Shown: positions 15,434-26,084 of the stretch, piece by piece | Numbering within the stretch: position 1 is the stretch's first letter | Layout of the letters: the number at the start of each line of letters is the position of its first letter | Assembly: GCA_027492275.1 (NCBI GenBank) | Contig: JAPUFC010000091.1 | Span: forward strand, 1 to 64,000 | DNA from: Mesorhizobium sp. | GTDB taxonomy: Bacteria > Pseudomonadota > Alphaproteobacteria > Rhizobiales > Rhizobiaceae | Length of the DNA stretch: 64,000 nt | Direction of reading: 5' to 3' | Notes under the pieces: generated by a model | Told to the model about the DNA's origin: nothing | Databases searched by the model: none | Seen by the model: the letters and a program-made list of their open reading frames with translations, nothing else | Program-made: the position numbers and the translations under genes

Positions 15434-17099
15434 TCGTAACAAACACCGTCACCAGCGGCTTCTTGCCCCAGGCCTCGTTGGCGGCCGAGCGCACGGCGCG
15501 GCGCACCGCCTCCTGAACGAGGTCCAGGTCTTTGCGGCGCTGGCGGGGAATGGACTCGAACGCCCCCACCGCCGCGTCTAGCATCACGTCCTCCAGCGGC
15601 TCGCCGAAGGCATTGTTCTCCGGCAGGCCGATGGCGACGATGTCGGGATCGCCCGACAGCTCGTGACGGTCGTCCAGAACGACATTGACGACGACATGGC
15701 CGGCGAAGGAGAGCTTGCGCCGGTCGCGTATGCCCATCGCCTCGTCGGTGCCGATCAGCTTGCCGTCCTTGAACAGGCGGCCGTGCGGCACCGTGCCGAC
15801 GATCTCGGCCGCGCCGGGCGCCAGGCGCAGCATGTCGCCGTTGCGGATCTGGCAGACCTGCGCGATGCCGCTCGCCGCCATCAGCGAGCCCTGCGCCACC
15901 AGATGCGCCGCCTCGCCATGGACCGGCACGCCGATCGAAGGCCGCGTCCATTCATACATCTTCTTCAATTCGGAGCGGCGCGGATGGCCCGACACATGCA
16001 CCAGCGCGTCGCCGTCCTCGATCACCTTGACGCCCCGGTCGATGAGCCTGTTCTTGATCTCCAGGATCGCCTTCTCGTTGCCCGGAATGGTGCGCGACGA
16101 GAACACCACCGTGTCGCCGGGGGACAGCGTCACGGTCTTCATCTCGTCGCGCGCCAGCTTGGCCAGCGCCGCCCGCGCCTCGCCCTGGCTGCCGGTGCAG
16201 ATGACGACGAGGTTCTCGCGCGGGATGAAGCCGAAATCCTCCTCGGCGATGAAGGGCGGCAGACCGTCCATGTAGCCGAGCTCCTCGGCCACCGAGATCA
16301 TGCGCTTCAGCGAGCGGCCGATCACCAGCACCTGCCGGCCGGCGTCCCGCGCCGCTTCGGCGATGGAGCGCACGCGGCCGATATTGGAGGAGAAGGTGGT
16401 GATCGCCACGCGCCCCGGCGCCGCCTCGATCACGCCGCGCAGCCCCTCGCCCACCGCGTGCTCCGTCGGCGAATCGCCGTCGCGCAGCGCATTGGTTGAA
16501 TCGCACACCAGCGCCAGCACGCCGGCGTCGCCGAGCGCCCGGAACCGCGCCTCGTCGGTCTTCGGCCCCAGCGCGGGCTCGGCGTCGATCTTCCAGTCGG
16601 CCGTGTGGACGACGGTGCCGAGCGGCGTGGTGATCGCCAGCGAGAAGGGCTCGGGGATCGAATGCGCCACCGGCACGGCTTCGACCTGGAACGGCCCGAC
16701 CGTGAATTTTTCGCCGGCGCGGAACAGCGTCACCGGCACCTGCGCCATGCCCTGCTCCGACTGCCGCTTGGCTTCCATCAGGCCGGCCGCGAAGGGCGAC
16801 GCCCACACGGGCGCCTTGAGGCGCGGCCACAGGTCGGCCAGCGCGCCGTAGTGGTCCTCATGGGCGTGGGTGATGACGATGCCGCGCAGCCGGTCCAGAT
16901 TCTGCTCGATGAAGCCGATATCGGGCAGCACGAGGTCGACGCCGGGCAGCGTCGGGTCCGGAAAGGTCACGCCGACATCGACGATCATCCATTCGCGCGC
17001 GTCCGCCGGGCCGAAGCCGTAGAGCGCGAAATTCATGCCGATCTCGCCCACTCCCCCGAGCGGACAGAAGACGAGTTCGGATTGGCCTGCGGTCGCCAT
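15429..17099 (-). CDS. rnj: Ribonuclease J
   Basis: A 556-residue metallo-beta-lactamase/beta-CASP ribonuclease that acts on RNA 5' ends and internally. The metal-binding motif H-A-H-E-D-H-Y-G is present, followed by the beta-CASP segment and the late H-V-S-G-H motif. Two ATGs lie at 17102 and 17099; AGAGGAG gives better spacing for the second (6 nt), so 17099 is chosen. The gene follows birA and the nuo operon, the usual rhizobial order. Its stop codon lies in the inverted part of the heptamer repeat. Confidence 0.93.
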   Translation of the reverse strand: MATAGQSELVFCPLGGVGEIGMNFALYGFGPADAREWMIVDVGVTFPDPTLPGVDLVLPDIGFIEQNLDRLRGIVITHAHEDHYGALADLWPRLKAPVWASPFAAGLMEAKRQSEQGMAQVPVTLFRAGEKFTVGPFQVEAVPVAHSIPEPFSLAITTPLGTVVHTADWKIDAEPALGPKTDEARFRALGDAGVLALVCDSTNALRDGDSPTEHAVGEGLRGVIEAAPGRVAITTFSSNIGRVRSIAEAARDAGRQVLVIGRSLKRMISVAEELGYMDGLPPFIAEEDFGFIPRENLVVICTGSQGEARAALAKLARDEMKTVTLSPGDTVVFSSRTIPGNEKAILEIKNRLIDRGVKVIEDGDALVHVSGHPRRSELKKMYEWTRPSIGVPVHGEAAHLVAQGSLMAASGIAQVCQIRNGDMLRLAPGAAEIVGTVPHGRLFKDGKLIGTDEAMGIRDRRKLSFAGHVVVNVVLDDRHELSGDPDIVAIGLPENNAFGEPLEDVMLDAAVGAFESIPRQRRKDLDLVQEAVRRAVRSAANEAWGKKPLVTVFVTR

Positions 17100-17154
17100 C
17101 ATGCGCTCCTCTGAATAGGCTCCGGGGCGCGATCGTGCCTTGAACACAGCACGA

Positions 17155-17982
17155 TCATATCCCCGCTGCCGCCGACGCCACCGCCCCGAAATGCACGTCG
17201 CCGGCGGCGATCGTCACCCGCGCACCGCTGTCGGTGCGGATGACGAAACGGCATTCCTCGTCGATGGTTTCGAAGACGCCGCGCTCGACACGGCCTTCGA
17301 GCTGCACCGCCACCTCGGAGCCGAGCCCGGCGGCGCGCTCCAGCCAGCGCCGGCGGATGGCGCCAAGGCCGCCGGGGCCGTTCCAGACCCGGAAATTGCG
17401 GCTCCACGCATCGGACAGCGCGACGAACAGCGTTTCGGCGTCGGCATCCGCGCCGAGACGCCGGAGCGAGGTGGCCGGATAGGGAACGTCCTGCGGATAG
17501 GCGACGACGTTGACGCCGATGCCGACCGCCAGCGCCGCGCGACCGCCGTCCAGCAGCGAGGATTCCAGCAGGATGCCGGCCATTTTCGCCCCGCCGGACA
17601 GCACGTCGTTCGGCCATTTGAGCTCGAAGCGCGCGCCGCGCCCGCCGCCGCCGTCCAGCGCGATGGCAACCCGCCCGTCCGGCATCACCGCGTCGAGCGC
17701 GTCGCCAAGCGACAGCCCCGCGACGAAGCCCAGCGTGGCGGCGCGCTGCAGGTCGAACCCCTCGACCAGCAGCAGCGTCGCGGCAAGGTTGCCTTCCGGC
17801 GTCGCCCAGGCCCGTCCGCGCCGGCCGCGGCCGCTCTCCTGCCTCTTCGACACGACCCACAGCCGGCCGGGATCGCCGGCGCGCGCGCGGTCGAGCGCCA
17901 GCGCATTGGTCGAGCCGACGCTGTCGTGCGCCTCGAGGCGATAGCCATCCTGCGCGGCGGTCGGAGCCAGCGAAAAGGGCAT
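17155..17982 (-). CDS. birA: Biotin--[acetyl-CoA-carboxylase] ligase
   Basis: A 275-residue monofunctional biotin protein ligase. The biotinyl-AMP loop appears as S-G-R-G-R-R-G-R-A-W and the ATP/biotin site as K-W-P-N-D-V-L. There is no N-terminal helix-turn-helix, so it is not the E. coli-type BirA repressor. It attaches biotin to carboxylase carrier domains in the cytoplasm. The start lies 4 nt after the nuoN stop, so it is transcribed with complex I genes, as in other Rhizobiales. Confidence 0.93.
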   Translation of the reverse strand: MPFSLAPTAAQDGYRLEAHDSVGSTNALALDRARAGDPGRLWVVSKRQESGRGRRGRAWATPEGNLAATLLLVEGFDLQRAATLGFVAGLSLGDALDAVMPDGRVAIALDGGGGRGARFELKWPNDVLSGGAKMAGILLESSLLDGGRAALAVGIGVNVVAYPQDVPYPATSLRRLGADADAETLFVALSDAWSRNFRVWNGPGGLGAIRRRWLERAAGLGSEVAVQLEGRVERGVFETIDEECRFVIRTDSGARVTIAAGDVHFGAVASAAAGI

Positions 17983-17986
17983 CGCC

Positions 17987-19423
17987 TCAGAAGAACGTCT
18001 TCGCCGCGGCGGATGCCATGCCGCTAACCGGGCCGCCGATCAGCACGTAGAGCAGCACCAGCGCGCCCGAGACGCCGAACACCAGCCTGAGCTCACCGGC
18101 CATCGGCACGAAACCGCCGACCGGCTCGTCGAACCACATGATCTTGATGATGCGCAGGTAGTAATACGCGCCCACCACCGAGGCCAGCACGCCGATCACC
18201 GCCAGCGTGTAGAGACCGGCGTCGATGGCGGCGAGGAAGACGTACCATTTTCCCCAGAAGCCGGCGAGCGGCGGGATGCCGGCGAGGCTGAACATCATGA
18301 TGGTCATGATCGTCGCCATCATCGGATTGGTGGACGACAGCCCGGCGAGATCGGAGATCTGCTCGACATTGCCGTCCTTGCGCCGCATGGCGAGGATGAA
18401 GGCGAAGGTGCCGAGCGTCATGACGAGGTAGATCGCCATGTAGATGACGACGCCGCGCACGCCGGCTTCGGAGTTGGCGGCGAGCCCGACCAGCGCGTAG
18501 CCCATGTGGCCGATGGACGAATAGGCCATCAGCCGCTTGATGTTCCTCTGCCCGATCGCCGCGAAGGCGCCGAGCGCCATTGAGGCGATGGCGATGAAGA
18601 CGACGATCTGCTGCCAGTCGCGCGCGATGGGCTCGAAGGCATCCATGGTCACGCGCACCACCAGCGCCATCGCCGCCATCTTCGGCGCCGCGGCCATGAA
18701 GGCCGTCACCGGCGTCGGCGCACCCTCGTAGACGTCCGGCGTCCACATGTGGAACGGCACGGCCGAGATCTTGAAGGCGAGGCCGGCCAGCACGAAGACG
18801 AGGCCGAAAACCAGGCCGAGCTGTCGCTCGCCGCCCGCCAGCGCCGCCGCGATGGCGTCGAAGCCGACATTGCCGGTATAGCCGTAGACGAGGCTAATGC
18901 CGTAGAGCAGCATGCCCGAGGACAGCGCGCCGAGCACGAAATATTTCAGGCCCGCCTCGGTGGAGCGCAGGCTGTCGCGGTTGATCGCCGCCAGCACGTA
19001 GATCGCCAGCGACTGCAATTCGAGGCCGAGATAGAGCGACAGCATCGAATTGGCCGAGATCATCAGCATCATGCCGAGCGTGCACAGCACGATCAGCACC
19101 GGATACTCGAACTTGTCGAATTTTTCCGCCCGCGCGAAGCCCACCGACATGACCAGCGTGACGGCCGAGCCGACCAGCGCCAGCACCTTCATGAAGTGGC
19201 CGAACGGATCGGAGACGAAGGAGCCGCCGAAGGCCTCGCCCTCGCCGGTGAAGAACAAAAGCCACGCGCCGGCCGCGATGAACAGCGCCACGGCGAGTCC
19301 GGTGACGGTCGAATTGGCGCGCTCGCCCGAATAAACGCCGACGAGGAGCAGCACCATCGCACCGACGGCGAGGATCAGCTCGGGCATGGCGAGCGACAGG
19401 CTGAGCGAAAGGTCTGGCGTCAT
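17987..19423 (-). CDS. nuoN: NADH-quinone oxidoreductase subunit N
   Basis: A 478-residue antiporter-like proton-pumping subunit of complex I with about 14 membrane spans. The family's pump residues lie in segments such as [10 protein letters not shown] and the [13 protein letters not shown] loop. It is the last nuo gene of the operon, 12 nt after nuoM, and is followed directly by birA. Confidence 0.95.
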   Translation of the reverse strand: MTPDLSLSLSLAMPELILAVGAMVLLLVGVYSGERANSTVTGLAVALFIAAGAWLLFFTGEGEAFGGSFVSDPFGHFMKVLALVGSAVTLVMSVGFARAEKFDKFEYPVLIVLCTLGMMLMISANSMLSLYLGLELQSLAIYVLAAINRDSLRSTEAGLKYFVLGALSSGMLLYGISLVYGYTGNVGFDAIAAALAGGERQLGLVFGLVFVLAGLAFKISAVPFHMWTPDVYEGAPTPVTAFMAAAPKMAAMALVVRVTMDAFEPIARDWQQIVVFIAIASMALGAFAAIGQRNIKRLMAYSSIGHMGYALVGLAANSEAGVRGVVIYMAIYLVMTLGTFAFILAMRRKDGNVEQISDLAGLSSTNPMMATIMTIMMFSLAGIPPLAGFWGKWYVFLAAIDAGLYTLAVIGVLASVVGAYYYLRIIKIMWFDEPVGGFVPMAGELRLVFGVSGALVLLYVLIGGPVSGMASAAAKTFF

Positions 19424-19435
19424 CGCGATGCTACC

Positions 19436-20938
19436 TCAATGCGCCGCCGCGGGCGTTGCCGCGACGGATGTTGAGACGTGGTTGACCAGCGCCTGCACGG
19501 AAGCCGACGTGGCGTCGAAGACCGGAGCGGGATAGACGCCGAAGAAGATGACCAGCGCCACCAGCGGGTACAGGATGATCTTCTCGCGCGTCGACAGGTC
19601 GAGCATGCCCTTCAGGCTTTCCTTGGTCAGCGCGCCAAAGATCACCTTGCGGTAGAGCCACAGCGCGTAGGCCGCCGACAGGATGACGCCCGTGGTGGCG
19701 AACAGCGCCACCCAGGTGTTCACCTCGAACGCGCCGAGCAGCGTCAGGAACTCGCCGACGAAGCCGCTGGTGCCCGGCAGGCCGACATTGGCCATGGTGA
19801 AGATCAGGAACACGGTGGCGTATTTCGGCATGTTGTTGACCAGGCCGCCATAGGCGGCGATCTCGCGCGTGTGCATGCGGTCGTAGATGACGCCGACGCA
19901 CAGGAACAGCGCGCCCGAGACGAGGCCGTGGCTGAGCATCTGGAAGATCGCGCCCTGCACGCCGGTCTCGTTCATGGCGAAGATGCCCATCGTCACGTAG
20001 CCCATATGGGCGACGGAGGAGTAGGCGATCAGCTTCTTGATGTCCTCCTGCATCAGCGCCACCAGCGAGGTGTAGATGATGGCGATGACCGACATGGCGA
20101 AGACCAGCGGCTGCAGGTCGGCCGAGGCCAGCGGGAACATCGGCAGCGAGAAGCGCAGGAAGCCGTAGCCGCCCATCTTGAGCAGGATGCCGGCCAGGAT
20201 GACGGAGCCGGCCGTCGGCGCCTCGACGTGGGCGTCGGGCAACCAGGTGTGCACCGGCCACATCGGCATCTTCACCGCGAAGGAAGCGAAGAAGGCGAGC
20301 CACAGCCATGTCTGCATCGAGGCCGGGAAATCATGCGTCAGCAGCGTCGGGATGTCGGTCGTTCCGGCCTGGAAGAACATCGCCATGATGGCGAGCAGCA
20401 TCAGCACCGAGCCGAGCAGCGTGTAGAGGAAGAACTTGAACGAGGCGTAGACGCGCCGCTTGCCGCCCCACACGCCGATGATGATGAACATCGGGATCAG
20501 GCCGGCCTCGAAGAAGACGTAGAACAGCACGATGTCGAGCGCGCAGAACACGCCGATCATCAGCGTCTCGAGGATCAGGAAGGCGATCATGTATTCCTTG
20601 ACGCGCTTCTCGATCGCCTGCCACGAGGCGAGGATGCACAGAGGCATCAGGAAGGTCGTCAGGATGACGAACAGCATCGAGATGCCGTCCACGCCCATAT
20701 GGTAGGAGATGCCGGAATCCAGCCAGTCGACCTTCTCGACCATCTGGAAGCCGGGGTCGGCGTTGTCGAAGCCTATCCAGACGAACAGCGACACGAGGAA
20801 GGTGAAGACGGTCGTCAGCAGCGACACGTTGCGGATGTTGCGCCGCGCGGCCTCGCTGTCGTCCCGGATCAGCAGGATCAGGAACGCGCCGACCAGCGGC
20901 AGGAAGGTGACGGTCGAGAGGATGGGCCAGTCGGTCAT
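19436..20938 (-). CDS. nuoM: NADH-quinone oxidoreductase subunit M
   Basis: A 500-residue proton-pumping membrane subunit related to Mrp antiporters, about 14 spans. The conserved F-F-E-A-G-L-I-P-M and [13 protein letters not shown] segments hold the pump Glu and Lys/His residues. It lies 4 nt downstream of nuoL. Confidence 0.95.
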   Translation of the reverse strand: MTDWPILSTVTFLPLVGAFLILLIRDDSEAARRNIRNVSLLTTVFTFLVSLFVWIGFDNADPGFQMVEKVDWLDSGISYHMGVDGISMLFVILTTFLMPLCILASWQAIEKRVKEYMIAFLILETLMIGVFCALDIVLFYVFFEAGLIPMFIIIGVWGGKRRVYASFKFFLYTLLGSVLMLLAIMAMFFQAGTTDIPTLLTHDFPASMQTWLWLAFFASFAVKMPMWPVHTWLPDAHVEAPTAGSVILAGILLKMGGYGFLRFSLPMFPLASADLQPLVFAMSVIAIIYTSLVALMQEDIKKLIAYSSVAHMGYVTMGIFAMNETGVQGAIFQMLSHGLVSGALFLCVGVIYDRMHTREIAAYGGLVNNMPKYATVFLIFTMANVGLPGTSGFVGEFLTLLGAFEVNTWVALFATTGVILSAAYALWLYRKVIFGALTKESLKGMLDLSTREKIILYPLVALVIFFGVYPAPVFDATSASVQALVNHVSTSVAATPAAAH

Positions 20939-20942
20939 GGCT

Positions 20943-22955
20943 TTAAAAACTGCTCCCGAGCATCATCCACGTCACGAGAGCCGCGACGCCGATCAGCATG
21001 GCGAATGCGTAGTGATAGAGGTATCCGGTCTGCAGCTTGACGACGCGGTTGGTGACGTCGACCACGCGCGCCGAAATCCCGTCCGGCCCGAAACCGTCGA
21101 TCAGCCAGCCGTCGCCCTTCTTCCACAGGAAGCTGCCCAGCCGCTTCGCCGGCCGCACGAACAGGAAGTCGTACAGCTCGTCGAAGTACCACTTGTTGAG
21201 CAGGAAGGCGTAGAGCCCGCGATGCCGCGCCGCCAGCTCCACCGGCGTGCGCGGCGAGCGGATGTAGAAGTGATAGGCGGTGAGGAAGCCGAGGATCATC
21301 GACACGAAGGGCGCCAGCTTCACCCACACCGGCACGCCGTGGAAATCGTGCAGGATGTGGTTGTCCGGCAGCGTGAACAGCGCCGCCTTCCAGAAGTGCT
21401 CGTAGCCCTCGCCGATGAAGAAGTCGTGGAAGACGAAGCCCGCGAACAGCGCGCCGACGGCCAGCAGGTAGAGCGGCACCAGCATGACCGGCGGCGATTC
21501 GTGCACGTGGTGCATGACGTCGGCCGTGGCGCGCGGCTGGCCGTGGAAGGTCATGAAGATCAGCCGCCACGAATAGAAGCTGGTGAACAGCGCCGCCACG
21601 ACGAGGAGCACGAAGGCGAAGCCGGCGACCGCGTTGTGGCCGACGAAGGCGCCTTCGATGATGGCGTCCTTGGAGAAGAAACCGGCCGTGCCGATGACGG
21701 TCGCCGGGATGCCGACGCCGGTCAGCGCCAGCGTGCCGATCACCATCATCCAGTAGGTCCTGGGAATGAGCTTCCTGATGCCGCCCATGCGGCGCATGTC
21801 CTGCTCGTCGGACATGGCGTGGATGACCGAGCCCGAGCCGAGGAACAGCAGCGCCTTGAAGAAGGCGTGCGTGAACAGGTGGAAGATCGCCGCCGAGTAG
21901 AAGCCCATGCCGAGCGCCACGAACATGTAGCCGAGCTGCGAGCAGGTCGAATAGGCGATGACGCGCTTGATGTCGTTCTGCACCAGCCCGACCGTCGCTG
22001 CGAAGAAGGCGGTGATCGCGCCGATGAAGGTGACCACGGTCAGCGCCGTCATCGACAGCTCGAACAGCGGCGACAGCCGCGCCAGCATGAACACGCCGGC
22101 CGTCACCATCGTCGCGGCATGGATCAGCGCCGAGACGGGCGTCGGGCCCTCCATTGCGTCCGGCAGCCAGGTGTGCAGCGGCACCTGCGCCGACTTGCCC
22201 ATGGCGCCCATGAACAAGAGCAGGCAGACCACGGTCAGCGCCGACTGTCGGTCGAGCTCGTAGCCGAGGAAGTTCAGCACCGCGGCCCCGTGCGCCGCCT
22301 CGCCGGCCGCAACTTCCGCCGCGCCGTGCGCGGCCGGGATGAAGGAGGCCGTGTTGGCGAAGATGGTGCCGAACTCGATCGAGCCGAACAGCACGAACAC
22401 GCCGAAGATGCCGAGCGCGAAGCCGAAATCGCCCACCCGATTGACCACGAAGGCCTTGATCGCGGCGGCGTTGGCCGACGGCTTCTTGTACCAGAAGCCG
22501 ATCAGCAGGTAGGAGGCGAGCCCGACGCCCTCCCAGCCGAAGAACATCTGCACCAGGTTGTCGCTCGTCACCAGCATCAGCATGGCGAAGGTGAACAGCG
22601 ACAGATAGGCGAAGAAGCGCGGCCGGTGCGGGTCGTGGTGCATGTATCCGATGGAATAGATGTGCACCAGCGCCGACACGCTGTTGACGACGATCAGCAT
22701 GACGACCGTCAGCGTGTCGATCCTGAATGCCCAGTCGGCCGCGACGCTGCCGACGTCGATGAAGCGCAGCACCGGCACCGTGAAGACCTGCCCGTCGCCG
22801 AAGGCCACGGTGACGAACGCCACCCATGACAGCAGCGCGGCCACCACCATGAAGCCGGAGGTGATGTATTCCGACGCCTTGGCGCCGAGCGACGTGCCGA
22901 ACAGCCCGACGATCAGGAAGCCGAGGAGGGGAAGGAAGACGATGGCCTGATACAT
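20943..22955 (-). CDS. nuoL: NADH-quinone oxidoreductase subunit L
   Basis: A 670-residue distal pump subunit with about 16 spans and the C-terminal lateral helix. The antiporter motif is visible as W-E-G-V-G-L-A-S-Y and [14 protein letters not shown]. The ATG at 22955 gives the standard M-Y-Q-A-I-V-F-L-P start, 11 nt after nuoK. Confidence 0.95.
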   Translation of the reverse strand: MYQAIVFLPLLGFLIVGLFGTSLGAKASEYITSGFMVVAALLSWVAFVTVAFGDGQVFTVPVLRFIDVGSVAADWAFRIDTLTVVMLIVVNSVSALVHIYSIGYMHHDPHRPRFFAYLSLFTFAMLMLVTSDNLVQMFFGWEGVGLASYLLIGFWYKKPSANAAAIKAFVVNRVGDFGFALGIFGVFVLFGSIEFGTIFANTASFIPAAHGAAEVAAGEAAHGAAVLNFLGYELDRQSALTVVCLLLFMGAMGKSAQVPLHTWLPDAMEGPTPVSALIHAATMVTAGVFMLARLSPLFELSMTALTVVTFIGAITAFFAATVGLVQNDIKRVIAYSTCSQLGYMFVALGMGFYSAAIFHLFTHAFFKALLFLGSGSVIHAMSDEQDMRRMGGIRKLIPRTYWMMVIGTLALTGVGIPATVIGTAGFFSKDAIIEGAFVGHNAVAGFAFVLLVVAALFTSFYSWRLIFMTFHGQPRATADVMHHVHESPPVMLVPLYLLAVGALFAGFVFHDFFIGEGYEHFWKAALFTLPDNHILHDFHGVPVWVKLAPFVSMILGFLTAYHFYIRSPRTPVELAARHRGLYAFLLNKWYFDELYDFLFVRPAKRLGSFLWKKGDGWLIDGFGPDGISARVVDVTNRVVKLQTGYLYHYAFAMLIGVAALVTWMMLGSSF

Positions 22956-22966
22956 GATTGCTTCCG

Positions 22967-23275
22967 TCAGCCCTTCATCATGTTGACGTCTTCCACCGCG
23001 ATCGAGCCGCGGTTGCGGAAGAAGACCACGAGGATGGCGAGGCCGATCGCGGCCTCCGCCGCCGCCACCGTCAGTACGAACAGCGCAAACACCTGGCCGA
23101 CGAGGTCGCCGAGCGCGGCCGAGAAGGCCACGAAATTGATGTTGACGGCCAGCAGGATCAGCTCGACCGACATCAGGATGACGATGACGTTCTTGCGGTT
23201 CAGGAAGATGCCGAACACGCCGAGCGTGAACAGCACGGCCGAGAGGGTGAGGAAGTGCCCGATGCCGACGGTCAT
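22967..23275 (-). CDS. nuoK: NADH-quinone oxidoreductase subunit K
   Basis: A 102-residue, three-span membrane subunit of the complex I proton path. The two conserved glutamates lie in M-S-V-E-L-I-L and A-E-A-A-I-G-L-A. The ATG at 23275 lies 2 nt after the nuoJ stop. Confidence 0.95.
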   Translation of the reverse strand: MTVGIGHFLTLSAVLFTLGVFGIFLNRKNVIVILMSVELILLAVNINFVAFSAALGDLVGQVFALFVLTVAAAEAAIGLAILVVFFRNRGSIAVEDVNMMKG

Positions 23276-23277
23276 GT

Positions 23278-23898
23278 TCAGATCCCCTCGCCCGTCTTGA
23301 CCTTGCGGACCTCGATCGACATCTCCGGCGTGCGCGCCACCTGGCGCGAAATGTTCTGGCGCTTCACGTCGGGCTTGTGGCGCAGGGTCAGCACGATGGC
23401 GCCGATCATCGCCACCAGAAGCACGAGGCCGGCGATCTGGAAGTAGTAGACGTAGTCCGTGTAGAGGATGTCGCCCAGCGCCGCCGTGTTGTGGCGCGTC
23501 GCCATATCGGGCGCAGGCTTGGCCACCGTCGAGGCAAGGGTCGGCGCGAAGCTGTAGCCGCCGACCACGACGATCAGCTCGGCCGCCAGCACCAGACCGA
23601 CCAGCGCGCCGATGGGCGCGTATTGCAGCGCGCCGCTCTTCAATTCGGCGAAGTCGACGTCCAGCATCATGACGACGAACAGGAACAGCACCGCCACCGC
23701 GCCGACATAGACGACCAGCAGGATCATCGCCAGGAACTCGGCCCCGGTCAGCAGGAACAGGCCGGCGGCGTTGAAGAACGTGAGGATCAGGTAGAGCACG
23801 GAGTGCACGGGATTGCGCGCGGCGATGACCCCGAAGGCCGACGCCACCGCGATGAAGGCGAAGAGATAGAAGAAGATCGCCTCTAGTCCGTTGAGCAT
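23278..23898 (-). CDS. nuoJ: NADH-quinone oxidoreductase subunit J
   Basis: A 206-residue, five-span membrane subunit. The conserved [15 protein letters not shown] segment with the pi-bulge helix is clear. The gap upstream to nuoI (23899-24033, 135 nt) is the largest inside the operon and holds no visible gene or terminator. Confidence 0.94.
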   Translation of the reverse strand: MLNGLEAIFFYLFAFIAVASAFGVIAARNPVHSVLYLILTFFNAAGLFLLTGAEFLAMILLVVYVGAVAVLFLFVVMMLDVDFAELKSGALQYAPIGALVGLVLAAELIVVVGGYSFAPTLASTVAKPAPDMATRHNTAALGDILYTDYVYYFQIAGLVLLVAMIGAIVLTLRHKPDVKRQNISRQVARTPEMSIEVRKVKTGEGI

Positions 23899-24033
23899 GG
23901 GTTGTCCCCGGTTCTCCTGTGCGGATGAAACGCCTTGCCGGCCTTCCGTCCGTCCGACTCCGTGCCGGGCGGACCGGCCGAAATCGCGTGTTCCTTAGAC
24001 GAGGCCCCTGCCCCCGTCCACGAATGAATTCGC

Positions 24034-24525
24034 CTACCTGTAGGGCGCGTCGACGGCCAGGTTGCGCGCGATCTCGCGCTCCCAGCGGTCGCCGTTGGCG
24101 AGCAGCTTGTCCTTGTCGTAGTAGAGTTCCTCGCGCGTCTCCGTCGAGAACTCGAAGTTCGGCCCCTCGACGATGGCGTCGACCGGGCAGGCCTCCTGGC
24201 AGAAGCCGCAATAGATGCATTTCACCATGTCGATGTCGTAACGCACCGTGCGGCGCGTGCCGTCGTTGCGGCGCGGGCCGGCCTCGATGGTGATGGCCTG
24301 CGCCGGGCAGATCGCCTCGCACAGCTTGCAGGCGATGCAGCGTTCCTCGCCGTTCGGATAGCGGCGCAGCGCATGCTCGCCGCGGAAGCGCGGCGACACC
24401 GGCCCCTTCTCGTGCGGATAGTTGATCGTCTCCTTCGGCGCGAAGAACTTCTTCATCGACAGGAAGAAGGCCCCGACGAAGTCCTGGAGCAGCAGCGATT
24501 TGGCGGCCTGGGCTAGCGCTGACAT
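24034..24525 (-). CDS. nuoI: NADH-quinone oxidoreductase subunit I
   Basis: A 163-residue ferredoxin-like subunit with two 4Fe-4S sites ([12 protein letters not shown] and [12 protein letters not shown]) that carry clusters N6a and N6b toward quinone. The start at 24525 follows 4 nt after the small membrane gene at 24530-24724. Confidence 0.96.
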   Translation of the reverse strand: MSALAQAAKSLLLQDFVGAFFLSMKKFFAPKETINYPHEKGPVSPRFRGEHALRRYPNGEERCIACKLCEAICPAQAITIEAGPRRNDGTRRTVRYDIDMVKCIYCGFCQEACPVDAIVEGPNFEFSTETREELYYDKDKLLANGDRWEREIARNLAVDAPYR

Positions 24526-24529
24526 GGTT

Positions 24530-24724
24530 TCAGTCTCCCGTGACGAGCCCGCCGGCGAAGGCGCCGAGGACCGGGAAAAGGACGAGATCGACGATGGCCG
24601 CGAGATTGAGCGCGGTCTTGGTGTCCTGAAGCTCGACGCGCTTGGCGAGCGCGCGCATGGCGAAGAAGCCGGCGATGCCGAGGATGCCGCCGATGATCGC
24701 GCCGGTGAGCATGCCCGAGGTCAT
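24530..24724 (-). CDS. Small membrane protein between nuoH and nuoI
   Basis: A 64-residue protein starting [13 protein letters not shown], with two spans (about residues 5-25 and 42-62). It lies inside the nuo operon between nuoH and nuoI. The sequence before its ATG is an imperfect copy of the 3' end of nuoH, so the gene appears to have followed nuoH directly before the neighbouring gene (24777-25043) was added. Its N-terminus resembles that neighbour, so the two may be diverged duplicates. A link to complex I is suggested only by location. Confidence 0.7.
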   Translation of the reverse strand: MTSGMLTGAIIGGILGIAGFFAMRALAKRVELQDTKTALNLAAIVDLVLFPVLGAFAGGLVTGD

Positions 24725-25066
24725 GCGATCCTCGTGAGCTTGAGGAATGACGACGAGCCTAGAATGAGGGGGGCGATCACTGCTCTCCTCCAAAAATTCC
24801 GACGGCCAGCAGGGAAGCCCAAACGGCGAACGTGATCGGCACCCCTACGCGATGAATTCGTCGAGTGAAGTCGCTCAATTCCAACCGATTGGATGCAAGT
24901 CCCGGCATCTTGAAATTAACGGGCAACCGTTTGTTTTGATTCTGAATTATCGTTTCCAAGCCGGTTCCACGCCATCTGACGAACATTTCGCCAACGACGA
25001 GACCGATTGCGCCTCCGGAAATCGCAAGCATCATGCTGCTCATGCGATCCCCGTGAGCTTGAGGAA
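24722..25066. repeat. Direct repeat of the nuoH 3' end flanking an extra small gene
   Basis: The 26 nt at 24722-24747 (starting CATGCGATCC) and at 25041-25066 differ at only two positions. The right copy is the end of nuoH plus the overlapping start codon of the next gene; the left copy lies in front of the second small gene, where it is not read as nuoH. Similarity fades just beyond the repeats. This is the footprint of a tandem duplication or insertion that rebuilt the nuoH end. Confidence 0.85.
24777..25043 (-). CDS. Small membrane protein directly after nuoH, lower GC
   Basis: An 88-residue protein starting [11 protein letters not shown], with two hydrophobic stretches (about residues 4-20 and 68-84) separated by a polar loop. 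The ATG overlaps the nuoH TGA by 4 nt. The middle of the gene (about 24840-24960) is clearly lower in GC than its neighbours, consistent with relaxed constraint or acquisition. The 24722-24747 and 25041-25066 repeats flank it. Function unknown. Confidence 0.6.
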   Translation of the reverse strand: MSSMMLAISGGAIGLVVGEMFVRWRGTGLETIIQNQNKRLPVNFKMPGLASNRLELSDFTRRIHRVGVPITFAVWASLLAVGIFGGEQ

Positions 25067-26083
25067 CGCCGCCGTGGCCACCACCATGAACAGCGAGATC
25101 GGCAAAAAGACCTTCCAGCCGAGACGCATGAGCTGGTCGTAGCGGTAGCGCGGCACGAAGGCCTTCACCATGGCGAACATGAAAAACACCAGGCAGAGCT
25201 TGAGCACGAACCAGATGACGCCCGGCACCCAGGTGAACGGCGCGAAGTCGAAGGGCGGCAGCCATCCGCCGAGGAACAGGATCGTCGTCAACGCGCACAT
25301 CAGCACGATGGCGACGTACTCGCCGAGGAAGAACAGCAGGAACGGCGTCGAGGAATATTCGATCATGTGGCCGGCGACGAGCTCCGACTCCGCCTCCACA
25401 AGGTCGAAGGGCGGCCGGTTCGTCTCGGCCAGCGCCGAGATGAAGAAGATGATGAACATCGGGAACAGGCCGAGCCAGTGCCAGTCTAGGAAGGTGTTGG
25501 GCAGGCCGAGCCAGGTGCCGAGCCCGTCGCGCTGCGCCAGCACGATGTCGCTGAGGTTCAGCGAGCCGACGCAGAGCAGCACCGTGACGATGACGAAGCC
25601 GATCGACACCTCATAGGACACCATCTGCGCCGCCGAGCGCAGCGCGCCGAGGAACGGGTATTTCGAGTTCGACGCCCAGCCGCCCATGATCACGCCGTAG
25701 ACCTCGAGCGAGGAGATCGCGAAGACGTACAGGATGCCGACATTGATCGAGGCGATGGCCCAGCCTTCCGCTACGGGAATGACGGCCCAGGCCGCGATGG
25801 CCAGAACCGCCGACACCAGCGGCGCGAGCAAAAAGACACCCTTGTTGGCGCCGGACGGGATGACCGGCTCCTTGAACACGAACTTCAGCAGGTCGGCGAA
25901 GGCTTGCAGCGTACCCCAGGGGCCGACCACGTTGGGTCCGCGCCGCAGCTGCACCGCCGCCCATATCTTTCGGTCGGCGTAGAGCAGGTAGGCGACGCCG
26001 ACCAGCAGAACGACGATCAGCACCACCGATTGCAGCAGGATGATCAGCGCCGGCAGGACGTAAATGGTGAAGAACTCTTCCAT
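25040..26083 (-). CDS. nuoH: NADH-quinone oxidoreductase subunit H
   Basis: A 347-residue, eight-span subunit that forms the quinone chamber with NuoB and NuoD. Conserved acidic loops are visible as [17 protein letters not shown] and [10 protein letters not shown]. Length is normal. The TGA overlaps the start of the small membrane gene; the ATG lies 1 nt beyond the nuoG stop. Confidence 0.95.
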   Translation of the reverse strand: MEEFFTIYVLPALIILLQSVVLIVVLLVGVAYLLYADRKIWAAVQLRRGPNVVGPWGTLQAFADLLKFVFKEPVIPSGANKGVFLLAPLVSAVLAIAAWAVIPVAEGWAIASINVGILYVFAISSLEVYGVIMGGWASNSKYPFLGALRSAAQMVSYEVSIGFVIVTVLLCVGSLNLSDIVLAQRDGLGTWLGLPNTFLDWHWLGLFPMFIIFFISALAETNRPPFDLVEAESELVAGHMIEYSSTPFLLFFLGEYVAIVLMCALTTILFLGGWLPPFDFAPFTWVPGVIWFVLKLCLVFFMFAMVKAFVPRYRYDQLMRLGWKVFLPISLFMVVATAAFLKLTGIA

Positions 26084-26084
26084 C

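Noticed and set aside
19478-22829. Long forward open frames opposite nuoM and nuoL
   Set aside because: Products are His/Asp/Arg-rich antisense of conserved complex I genes, a normal GC effect.
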